A stretch of 54,363 nt of DNA from Nitrososphaeria archaeon (GTDB taxonomy: Archaea; Thermoproteota; Nitrososphaeria; Nitrososphaerales; Nitrosopumilaceae): positions 1 to 54,363 of the forward strand of contig RHCX01000002.1 of assembly GCA_010028495.1 (NCBI GenBank). Reading direction: 5' to 3'. Both the position numbers and the translations under genes were made by a program. Below the pieces are notes generated by a model. The model was not told the origin of the DNA. It saw only the letters and a list, made by a program, of their open reading frames with translations, and searched no databases. Below are positions 48,459 through 54,363 of this stretch, one piece after another; the stretch's first letter is position 1; every line of letters begins with the position of its first letter.

Positions 48459-50213
48459 TTACAATAAACTGTTGACTAGCTTTTTGATGTTCTCTATTTC
48501 CTCTTCTTCTTGGCGTATTTTTTTGTCAAGCACACGAAGCATCGCTTCATTCCAGACGCGATGTGAGAAAAAATTATGCTTGGTGTTTGCTAACTCGATT
48601 TCATCTTCTACTACGGTGTCTTCTAGGAATCTTGTCACTACTCCGTCTGTTAGCCGCAAGATTCGCTCGTTGAGCTTGTGGCTTTTGAAGATTGGCTCTA
48701 TTTTGGAAATGTCTTCTTTATAGTCGGTTTTAGTTCCAAGAATGCTCTTGTGAATTATTCTAAAATACACTGCAAGATAGAACAGTGTAGCATATCTTTT
48801 GGTCTTGTGACCTCCACGCTTTCCATATCCTAGAGATTTTTTTGCATATTCTTTTACCAAATATGGATAGAGAAGCAACCTATAGTCATCCTTAAGATTT
48901 TCATTAAACACGTCATCGTATTTGCTTCCACGCGGCAAAAATTGCGCAGGCGAACTATATGATTCTGTGGGTCTTTGCTCGATTCCTGCAACCAAAGATT
49001 GGATTGCATCCTTTGCAACTATTACTTTTTTGTGATTATCAGGTAGATATCGATTGTATGTGGTGTCGCCCTTGAACTCGGTCTGCTGTGATTTTGTCTT
49101 GCTATCAAACGAGCCTGCCTGAATTTCATAGAAGTATCCCTGATTTTCAAGCTGGGACTTGACTGATTTGTGAAAGTCCATAAGAGAAACCAAGTCCTTT
49201 CCTCGGACAGAGTTTTGCGAGTTTCTGTATTTTGTGATATTATTCTGATCTTGCTCGTCATCTGCTTTGATTATTGTAACTGTGATACTGCCGTCCAGAT
49301 TGTTGGTCCTTTTTGCATGATCTAAAATAGAATTTGATGTCTGAGCGCCGTTGACTATTTGCGGCGCGTGCAACATGATGTTGTTGTCTTCTAGCTCCTC
49401 AAAGTTGCTAACTACTATGGTGATTCCGTTGTTGTAGTAAAAGAACTTGTCAGGCGAGTTCTGCAATGTATCACGAATCCCCTTGTTTACGTTTGTCTTG
49501 AACTGCATCCATTGTCGAATGTTTGACTCAAAGACATAGTCGCGATTTTTAGTAACGAAGTCGGTCAGCTCACGTAACCGCAGTATTCCGACTACGGTAT
49601 TTTTGTACTTGATTCTCTCCTCTAGATGAATTCTGGATTTTTTGCCAGCTGCTGGCTTTTTTATTCGGTCCCAGAGATTTTTCACTATCTTGTTGATGTC
49701 CATTATTTCCACCATGTCATCGCCATCATAATCGACTGGCTGGTTTGTGACGTAGCAGCATTCGACTTTGAGGTTTTTCTCCTGAATCTTTGTAACCAGA
49801 TTTGCAAGCTCTGGCCTCATTTTGGTGATATCTTTGCTCAATAGACGTCTGACATCTTCTTTGAATTTGGCAATTGCCTCCTCAGAATGAGCAGTGCCAT
49901 ACTTTGATTGGAATAATCGTATCTTGTTATCGGAAAAGTCCACTGGTAAATATGCATCAATTCCAAGATCGTTTGCGCCATCCACTATAGAGTCTGCCGC
50001 ATCGTCTTCTGTTGCCTCATAAACTCGAGTCAAAACCCAGTGCAGAAAATTATATCCTTTTTCTACGTCACTTTTTGCACTTTCGGCGTATTCTGTAATG
50101 CTGTCTTTGATGTTCTCAGAGAATCCTTCCAGTGGCTGTTCTGATTTTTTCTGAATCAATAACGACTGCGAACCAGGAATGTATTCTAGCAAACCGTTGC
50201 TTCTCTCTGCCAT
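48459..50213 (-). CDS. AIPR-family (abortive infection) phage resistance protein
   Basis: 584 residues. The AIPR core is clear: FFYYNNGITIVVSNFEELED and APQIVNGAQTSNSIL, followed by ITKYRNSQNSVRGKDLVSLM. Near the N-terminus DGANDLGIDAYLP and IRLFQSKYG resemble a PD-(D/E)XK (GxDA ... QxK) nuclease. AIPR proteins are linked to phage abortive infection, often with restriction systems. No methylase or helicase is adjacent. ATG start about 25 bases from CTAAATAC. It is divergent from a cupredoxin gene. It is the only clear defence gene in the window. Confidence 0.88.
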   Translation of the reverse strand: MAERSNGLLEYIPGSQSLLIQKKSEQPLEGFSENIKDSITEYAESAKSDVEKGYNFLHWVLTRVYEATEDDAADSIVDGANDLGIDAYLPVDFSDNKIRLFQSKYGTAHSEEAIAKFKEDVRRLLSKDITKMRPELANLVTKIQEKNLKVECCYVTNQPVDYDGDDMVEIMDINKIVKNLWDRIKKPAAGKKSRIHLEERIKYKNTVVGILRLRELTDFVTKNRDYVFESNIRQWMQFKTNVNKGIRDTLQNSPDKFFYYNNGITIVVSNFEELEDNNIMLHAPQIVNGAQTSNSILDHAKRTNNLDGSITVTIIKADDEQDQNNITKYRNSQNSVRGKDLVSLMDFHKSVKSQLENQGYFYEIQAGSFDSKTKSQQTEFKGDTTYNRYLPDNHKKVIVAKDAIQSLVAGIEQRPTESYSSPAQFLPRGSKYDDVFNENLKDDYRLLLYPYLVKEYAKKSLGYGKRGGHKTKRYATLFYLAVYFRIIHKSILGTKTDYKEDISKIEPIFKSHKLNERILRLTDGVVTRFLEDTVVEDEIELANTKHNFFSHRVWNEAMLRVLDKKIRQEEEEIENIKKLVNSLL

Positions 50214-50307
50214 GGATTTGGTATTGTATACTGTATTTAGAAGGGCGGGTTATTGTATTATAACTTCCAACAAGCGTACAAATACATCAACAGATCGAGT
50301 CGGTACA

Positions 50308-50709
50308 ATGAGATCTAAGTTCTTGGTTTTGACAGGAGTTGTAATAGCAGTCATTGTGTTGGGATTTGTATCATTTGGACAAACAAAAACCGGTCTGCCT
50401 GCACAAGAAACTATATCTGAAAATACCGTATCAATTACAATGTCTGCATCCAGGCCTGGCTGTGAAAATACCGAATGCTATTCACCATCAAAGCTTGCAA
50501 TACATACAGGGGATACAGTAACTTGGGTAAACAACGACAGAGGATTTCATACAGTTACCACGGGATACTATGACACACCAGACGGAATGATAGAAAGTCA
50601 CCAGCTGGAAGCAACAGAAAAGTTTTCGTACAAATTTGACGAATTGGGAGAGTTCCATTATTATTGTAGATTGCATCCGTGGATGGAAGGAACAATAATT
50701 GTAAGTTAA
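50308..50709 (+). CDS. Membrane-anchored blue copper protein (plastocyanin-like)
   Basis: 133 residues from ATG 50308. An N-terminal anchor or signal (FLVLTGVVIAVIVLGFVSFG) is followed by a cupredoxin domain. Type 1 copper ligands are visible: His in RGFHTVTTG, then Cys, His and Met in HYYCRLHPWMEG. Ammonia-oxidising archaea use many such proteins in place of cytochrome c for electron transfer at the outer face of the membrane. A frame extends further upstream through the AIPR promoter but has no signal peptide there, so it is rejected. Confidence 0.92.
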   Translation: MRSKFLVLTGVVIAVIVLGFVSFGQTKTGLPAQETISENTVSITMSASRPGCENTECYSPSKLAIHTGDTVTWVNNDRGFHTVTTGYYDTPDGMIESHQLEATEKFSYKFDELGEFHYYCRLHPWMEGTIIVS

Positions 50710-50710
50710 G

Positions 50711-50782
50711 AGGTGAGGAAGGGATTTGAACCCCTATAGATTCGCTTTGCAGGCGAACGCATAGCCGCTCTGCCACCTCACC
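50711..50782 (-). tRNA. tRNA-Cys(GCA)
   Basis: Minus strand: acceptor GGTGAGG/CCTCACC with discriminator U as expected for Cys, D-arm GGCAGAGCGGCTATGC, anticodon arm TTCGC-CTGCAAA-GCGAA (anticodon GCA), T-arm AGGGGTTCAAATCCCTT. 72 nt, intronless. Confidence 0.95.
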
Positions 50783-50817
50783 ACAACAAAAAACCGATTC
50801 TAACGGAATTAAACTCT

Positions 50818-51036
50818 TTACTTGGTAAATGTCTTTGATGCCAGCTTTACATCTTCACCGCGGATTGTTTTGCGGCCTGCATGGTTTGACATGTCTACCG
50901 CGCTTTTCGCTATCGTAGTAGCTATCTCCTCTAGGACTCGTCTGAGCTCATCAGCGGACTCGTCGCTAACGCGGTCGGCGCCTGCCTTTTTTAGAATTCT
51001 GTACATGGCGGACAGGCCTAGTTCAGAGGACTTCAT
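50818..51036 (-). CDS. Archaeal histone
   Basis: 72 residues from ATG 51036; a TTG at 51051 is closer to a TATA-like CTTTATCATT than leaderless spacing allows. Histone fold: ELGLSAMYRILKKAGADRVS, DELRRVLEEIATTIAKSAVD, SNHAGRKTIRGEDVKLASKT. The RKTIRGEDVKLA motif and the loop arginines mark a DNA-wrapping HMf-like histone. Slightly longer than the usual 66-69. Confidence 0.95.
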   Translation of the reverse strand: MKSSELGLSAMYRILKKAGADRVSDESADELRRVLEEIATTIAKSAVDMSNHAGRKTIRGEDVKLASKTFTK

Positions 51037-51140
51037 AGAAAATCGTTCCAAAATCCAATGATAAAGGATGATGAGCTAAAAAATTCTACACAGTAATGGA
51101 TTTCTGCACACTTAAGTATCCAGAATTTTTTCCAAAAATC

Positions 51141-51890
51141 ATGCTATACGACGCACACGTGCATTTATCAGATCCGGAATACGACTCTGAAATGGAATTA
51201 ACCATAAACTCGATGCACAAAATAGGCATTAAGGCATGCGCAGTTTCCATGGACAACCAATCTTCTATGGTGACGCTGAGCCTTGCCAAAAAAAGCAATC
51301 ATGTCTTGCCATTTATTGGAATTCATCCGGAAAAGGCAGCAGACGATCTGGATTCCATGATATCTTTGATAGAAAAAAATGCGCAGACGATTTCAGGAAT
51401 TGGGGAGATTGGCCTTGATAAAACCTACACATCAAATGAACAGGAGTTTGCAAGACAAAAACAGATCTTTACAAAATTATTAGAGCTGGCGGAAAAATTC
51501 CGCAAGCCAGTCTCTGTGCATTCACGAGCAACATTAGACGACATTTTTGCAATTATTCCCTCCTACAAGATTTCAGGATTCTTGCTGCACTGGTTTGCGG
51601 GAAGCAAAAAGCAGCTAAAAACAGCAATGGATCTTGGATGCTTTGTCTCATATGGACCAGTATCAGTATATTCTCAAGACAAGCAAGTGTTGATATCGAA
51701 CACAAATAAAGATAAAATTCTGGTGGAAACGGACGGGCCAGTAAGATTTTCTCATTGCTTTGACATGAAGTCTGCTCATCCAAGCTTTATTCCTAGCGTG
51801 GTATTTTCAATGTCAAAAATTCTTGGACTGTCGTATAATGAGGCTGATACATTGCTTGAGACAAACTCAAAACGCTATCTGGGAATATAG
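51141..51890 (+). CDS. TatD-family metal-dependent hydrolase
   Basis: 249 residues from ATG 51141, about 22 bases after CTTAAGTATC. YDAHVHLSDPEYDSEM gives the metal-binding HxH, IGEIGLDKTYT the bridging Glu, then VHSRATLDDIF, LLHWFAGS and LVETDGPVRF with the final Asp. TatD-like enzymes are DNases or phosphoesterases of the amidohydrolase fold. Alone here except for the eS17 gene following by 30 bases. Exact substrate unknown. Confidence 0.9.
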   Translation: MLYDAHVHLSDPEYDSEMELTINSMHKIGIKACAVSMDNQSSMVTLSLAKKSNHVLPFIGIHPEKAADDLDSMISLIEKNAQTISGIGEIGLDKTYTSNEQEFARQKQIFTKLLELAEKFRKPVSVHSRATLDDIFAIIPSYKISGFLLHWFAGSKKQLKTAMDLGCFVSYGPVSVYSQDKQVLISNTNKDKILVETDGPVRFSHCFDMKSAHPSFIPSVVFSMSKILGLSYNEADTLLETNSKRYLGI

Positions 51891-51920
51891 GTATAATATA
51901 CCCCCAAAGGAATTTCAACC

Positions 51921-52250
51921 GTGGATAGAATAAAGAGACTCTCAGCGCAGGTTCTTGATCAATACAAAGAAAAATTCACGGCAGATTTTGCGGACAATAA
52001 AAAACTCCTAGACCAGCTAGCAATTGTCCGCTCAAAGGGGCTCAAAAATGAGATGGCTGGATACATCACAAAGCTAATCAAACGTGAAAAAGACTATCTT
52101 GCATCAAAACAGGCACCAGTTGAGGACGAAGTCGAAGAAGAGGAAGTAGAGGCAGAAACAGAAGACGTCATAGACGAATCTGAAATTCCACAAGAAATCA
52201 CTGTAGAAGAATCCGTAGAGGAATCAACAGAAGAAGCTCCAATACAATAA
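51921..52250 (+). CDS. rps17e: 30S ribosomal protein eS17 with long acidic tail
   Basis: 109 residues, GTG start. Residues 1-60 are eS17-like: RIKRLSAQVLDQYKEKFTAD, then NKKLLDQLAIVRSKGLKNEM and AGYITKLIKRE. Residues 68-109 are a glutamate-rich tail (VEDEVEEEEVEAETEDVIDE and onward), unusual for a ribosomal protein that binds RNA. The gene directly precedes the MoaD-Cgi121 fusion by ten bases, likely one operon. Confidence 0.85.
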   Translation: MDRIKRLSAQVLDQYKEKFTADFADNKKLLDQLAIVRSKGLKNEMAGYITKLIKREKDYLASKQAPVEDEVEEEEVEAETEDVIDESEIPQEITVEESVEESTEEAPIQ

Positions 52251-52260
52251 GAAAATCTAA

Positions 52261-53031
52261 ATGATTTCAATCAAGCTTTTAGGTGGCGCAAAAAAGTCGT
52301 TTGGTAAAGATAGCCTTCAGGCAGACTTTGATAGTGTAACAATCTCAAAATTATTGGAATACCTACTGTCGATAAAACCGGAAAACACGTTAGACCTTGA
52401 TACAAAAAATATCCTAATTGCAGTAAATGGCGCAGACTCGTCTGCTCTGCAAGGACATGATACCGTACTAAAATCCGGTGATGTCATTACAATAATTCCT
52501 GTGATCCATGGCGGTGCAAGACTGCAGTTTTCTATTGGCTCCAAAACAGGAGAGTTATTCAATATAAAACACAAAAAAGGAGAAAACTATGATTTTTTGG
52601 CATCTCTAAGAAAAAAATTCCCAAAAATAATCATGGAAGGCATTTCGTCAAACAGTATATCTAGCGTTTTGCATGCAAAAAAGATAGCATCTCTGTCGCT
52701 TTATGCACAAAAAAATAATCTTCTCTTGGCAAAAAAGCTGGAATCTGACATTTTGCTTCGATTTGCGGCAACTACGCAAATATCTGCTGCAATCAAAACA
52801 GTCGGAATAGAACAATCAGATAATTTTACCATAGTTGCAATAGGAACAAAATCCGCATTAAACTCGTTAAACAAGGCTCTATCGGATGGTATAGTGTTTG
52901 TCAAGTATTCGGATAACGCAAAACACATCCAAAAACAATTTGGAATAACAAAAAAACATTTGGATGTAATAGATTCCAAAACTCCACTAGAAGATTTGCT
53001 TGCAGAAAAGGCAGCTATACTATTCCAATGA
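52261..53031 (+). CDS. MoaD/ThiS (SAMP)-like domain fused to KEOPS subunit Cgi121
   Basis: 256 residues. Residues 1-85 are a ubiquitin-like MoaD/ThiS domain (MISIKLLGGAKKSFGKDSLQ, IAVNGADSS, VLKSGDVITIIPVIHGG) that ends in the Gly-Gly pair at 84-85. Residues 88-256 are a Cgi121 fold: SSVLHAKKIASLSLYAQK, LESDILLRFAATTQISAAIK and VGIEQSDNFTIVAIG match the archaeal protein's HA...A, R...QI..AI core. Cgi121 binds the tRNA in KEOPS for t6A synthesis. The Gly-Gly is followed by ARLQF, so it could be processed or stay fused. Confidence 0.82.
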   Translation: MISIKLLGGAKKSFGKDSLQADFDSVTISKLLEYLLSIKPENTLDLDTKNILIAVNGADSSALQGHDTVLKSGDVITIIPVIHGGARLQFSIGSKTGELFNIKHKKGENYDFLASLRKKFPKIIMEGISSNSISSVLHAKKIASLSLYAQKNNLLLAKKLESDILLRFAATTQISAAIKTVGIEQSDNFTIVAIGTKSALNSLNKALSDGIVFVKYSDNAKHIQKQFGITKKHLDVIDSKTPLEDLLAEKAAILFQ

Positions 53032-53541
53032 GCCACGTTTTTCTCTTTGTATACTGATAATATCAGAATCTTTGAGCACGGAAACGCCAGTCACGGTGCC
53101 TAAAATCTCTACTAGCACAATCCAGTCGTATTCTTTTAGCGAAACCTTGTTTGGTATTTTGTTTGCGATTTGAGTGATTATCTCACCTGATGAAACATCA
53201 GAATTTCTTTTTTCTATTGTAACTCTGTACGTATCATTTGGTTTTAGCTTTTTTGCCTGTGCTATGGCAGCTTCTGATATTTTCTGCACATCCGTATCTA
53301 TCATCATGCCAACCGGAATTGCGCGCATCGTATACCGAATGGACCATGGCTCATCTTCGAGCTTTTCTCGGATTTTTTTTACTACGTCTGTAGGATCTAG
53401 TGTAGTATTGACGTACAAAATGCCGGAAAACTCGGTCGTGGTAATTTGTGGATTGTCATCGCCAAGCTCGTCCAGTATTGTTTCTAATTCTTGCTGGGTG
53501 TCTTCCTCAAAGTGTCTAGCGCATGTAACTATGAGATTCAC
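53020..53541 (-). CDS. THUMP-domain protein, Tan1-like
   Basis: 173 residues. IVTCARHFEEDTQQELETIL opens a THUMP domain with the usual ILYVNTTLDPTDVVKKIREK and YTMRAIPVGMMIDTDVQKIS, then VTIEKRNSDVSSGEII and KVSLKEYDWIVLVEILG. Tan1/THUMPD1 assists tRNA ac4C formation. No catalytic domain is attached. It converges with the Cgi121 fusion (12-base overlap), adding to the tRNA-modification cluster. Confidence 0.88.
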   Translation of the reverse strand: MNLIVTCARHFEEDTQQELETILDELGDDNPQITTTEFSGILYVNTTLDPTDVVKKIREKLEDEPWSIRYTMRAIPVGMMIDTDVQKISEAAIAQAKKLKPNDTYRVTIEKRNSDVSSGEIITQIANKIPNKVSLKEYDWIVLVEILGTVTGVSVLKDSDIISIQREKRGSLE

Positions 53542-53618
53542 TAATTCCTAAAATGTACAATGCCATATGTACCTGATTATTTGAAAAATTAAATAATCAA
53601 AAATCTCAATCTGATCTG

Positions 53619-53705
53619 ATGAGCGCAGAGCCCGATCTTGAAAATGATTTTGAGGACGATTTTGATGATTCCGAAGACGAAGAAATAGAGGATGACGACT
53701 TTTAG
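53619..53705 (+). CDS. 28-residue hyperacidic microprotein
   Basis: ATG to TAG gives MSAEPDLENDFEDDFDDSED then EEIEDDDF: 17 of 28 residues are Asp or Glu. A TATA-like ATTAAATAATC lies about 22 bases before the ATG, correct for a leaderless transcript. The stop overlaps the convergent winged-helix gene. Aromatic residues are spaced between acids, as in short linear binding motifs. No family recognised. Confidence 0.55.
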   Translation: MSAEPDLENDFEDDFDDSEDEEIEDDDF

Positions 53706-53989
53706 ATAGTCAGTCCGAAGCTGTCTGCAAATTTGTTAAACGTGTTGTATGCTTGAAGGAATTCTCTTCCGGTACTGCTGATTTTGTATTTGCATGCGCC
53801 GTCGGAACTTGATTGTTCTAAAAGCCCTTGGGAAACCAGAGTTCCCAAAATCTTTGAGATTCTGCCGTGCGAAATGTTTGCCTTTCTTATCAGATATGTG
53901 ATGCTTGCTCCTTGCTCGTCTGGCAGCTCATCACGTGTGGTGGTCAGAATATCTCCGATTATTTTCATATGTGTTCTGTATACTTGCAT
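53702..53989 (-). CDS. Winged-helix transcriptional regulator
   Basis: 95 residues from ATG 53989; a longer frame to 54052 would cross the promoter (AATATATCC). RTHMKIIGDILTTTRDELPD, then HTH ITYLIRKANISHGRISKILG, a wing (ACKYKISSTGREFLQAY) and ending KFADSFGLTI. It is a paralogue of the regulator at 47198-47479, 6 kb away. Target unknown. Confidence 0.85.
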   Translation of the reverse strand: MQVYRTHMKIIGDILTTTRDELPDEQGASITYLIRKANISHGRISKILGTLVSQGLLEQSSSDGACKYKISSTGREFLQAYNTFNKFADSFGLTI

Positions 53990-54084
53990 TTTTGGACAGA
54001 AAAATTCTGGCTTTATTCTTGGATATATTGACAGGATAAGATTTTTTGACAAAATTATATCATTGAGCTAGATTCACGCCTAGA

Positions 54085-54357
54085 CTAGATGTTTTCATCA
54101 AATTTTATCTTGGTCAGCGGGACCTTGGTGACCGGGATGAACAATAGCACTAAACCTGCAATCTTGATTGAAATCGATACAATATTGAGTATGGACTGGG
54201 GAAACACGAAATAGTACCACCCCAAAAATTCTCCCAGTGCCAGAGCTCCGAGACCTGCGGCCACAAAAATCGTAGTTTTTCGCTTGCTTGCAAAATATGA
54301 CATTATAGTTTCAATGGAGCCATACACTAGCAGAATAAAGGAAATGGATCTTATCAC
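54085..54357 (-). CDS. Small membrane protein, may extend beyond window
   Basis: 90 residues from a GTG at 54357; the frame is still open at the window edge, so the true start may lie outside. Three hydrophobic helices (ISFILLVYGSIETIMSYF, FVAAGLGALALGEFLGW and ISIKIAGLVLLFIPVT) and a charged C-terminus. No family recognised. Confidence 0.55.
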   Translation of the reverse strand: MIRSISFILLVYGSIETIMSYFASKRKTTIFVAAGLGALALGEFLGWYYFVFPQSILNIVSISIKIAGLVLLFIPVTKVPLTKIKFDENI

Positions 54358-54363
54358 ATTTTC

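Noticed and set aside
48459-50213. CRISPR array or restriction island around the AIPR gene
   Set aside because: No direct repeats, cas genes, methylase or helicase are visible within several kilobases.
1-54363. Insertion sequences, transposases, prophage or integrase genes
   Set aside because: None of the recognised proteins has these motifs, and no paired terminal repeats were noticed.

Overview
The window is a chromosomal segment of an ammonia-oxidising archaeon (Thaumarchaeota / Nitrososphaerota), most likely group I.1a (Nitrosopumilales). The diagnostic evidence is a full ammonia monooxygenase set: short archaeal AmoB, AmoC, AmoX and AmoA. Archaeal-only partners support this: KEOPS Pcc1 and Cgi121, a histone, eS1 and eS17, S11, geranylgeranyl reductase, PDCD5 and intron-bearing tRNAs. 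Base composition looks higher in GC than the marine Nitrosopumilus type and would fit a Nitrosotenuis-like genome; that is an impression, not a calculation. Many genes begin 20-25 bases after a TATA-like box, often with TTG or GTG, so leaderless transcription looks common. Starts were moved to fit this where the longer frame had no support.

Layout. 1-9.7 kb (minus strand): an ASCH fragment, a double-rhodanese/metallo-beta-lactamase protein, a VWA protein with its MoxR ATPase, geranylgeranyl reductase, a candidate C/D box sRNA, an exosome-associated RNA-binding protein, eS1, SerRS, Pcc1 and a DHH phosphoesterase. At 9.7-10.1 kb lies rps15, which is broken in this sequence. 10.2-14.3 kb is the AMO region: two small membrane proteins (AmoY/AmoZ candidates), an unknown anchored protein, amoB, then divergent amoC-amoX-amoA. 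Each gene has its own TATA box, and most are followed by a pyrimidine-rich terminator. 14.4-29.5 kb mixes an orphan adenine methylase, five tRNAs (three with introns), a degenerate B12-type regulator, secreted and lineage-specific proteins, CoaD, TrpRS and PheRS from one shared TATA box, a candidate H/ACA guide RNA, and aconitase. 29.6-46.5 kb carries membrane proteins, PdxS/PdxT, ValRS, a nuclease-like/QueD fusion, a pterin dehydratase, a Lon-like protease, an asparagine-synthase-like enzyme, PurB, RtcB, PDCD5, S11, an MFS transporter, ThiL and GlmM. 46.5-54.4 kb holds two tRNAs, small membrane, zinc-finger and acidic proteins, two paralogous winged-helix proteins, an AIPR defence protein, a blue copper protein, histone, TatD, eS17, a MoaD/SAMP-Cgi121 fusion and a THUMP protein.

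How it fits together. Energy metabolism is represented by AMO and a cupredoxin. A strong theme is RNA maturation: four aminoacyl-tRNA synthetases, KEOPS subunits for t6A, a Tan1-like THUMP protein, a QueD-type enzyme that could serve archaeosine synthesis, RtcB ligase beside intron-rich tRNAs, and candidate guide RNAs. I see no insertion sequences, prophage or CRISPR array. The least explained items are the rps15 deletion, the unknown proteins in the AMO region, the two domain fusions (MoaD-Cgi121 and nuclease-like-QueD) and the structured RNA after pheT.
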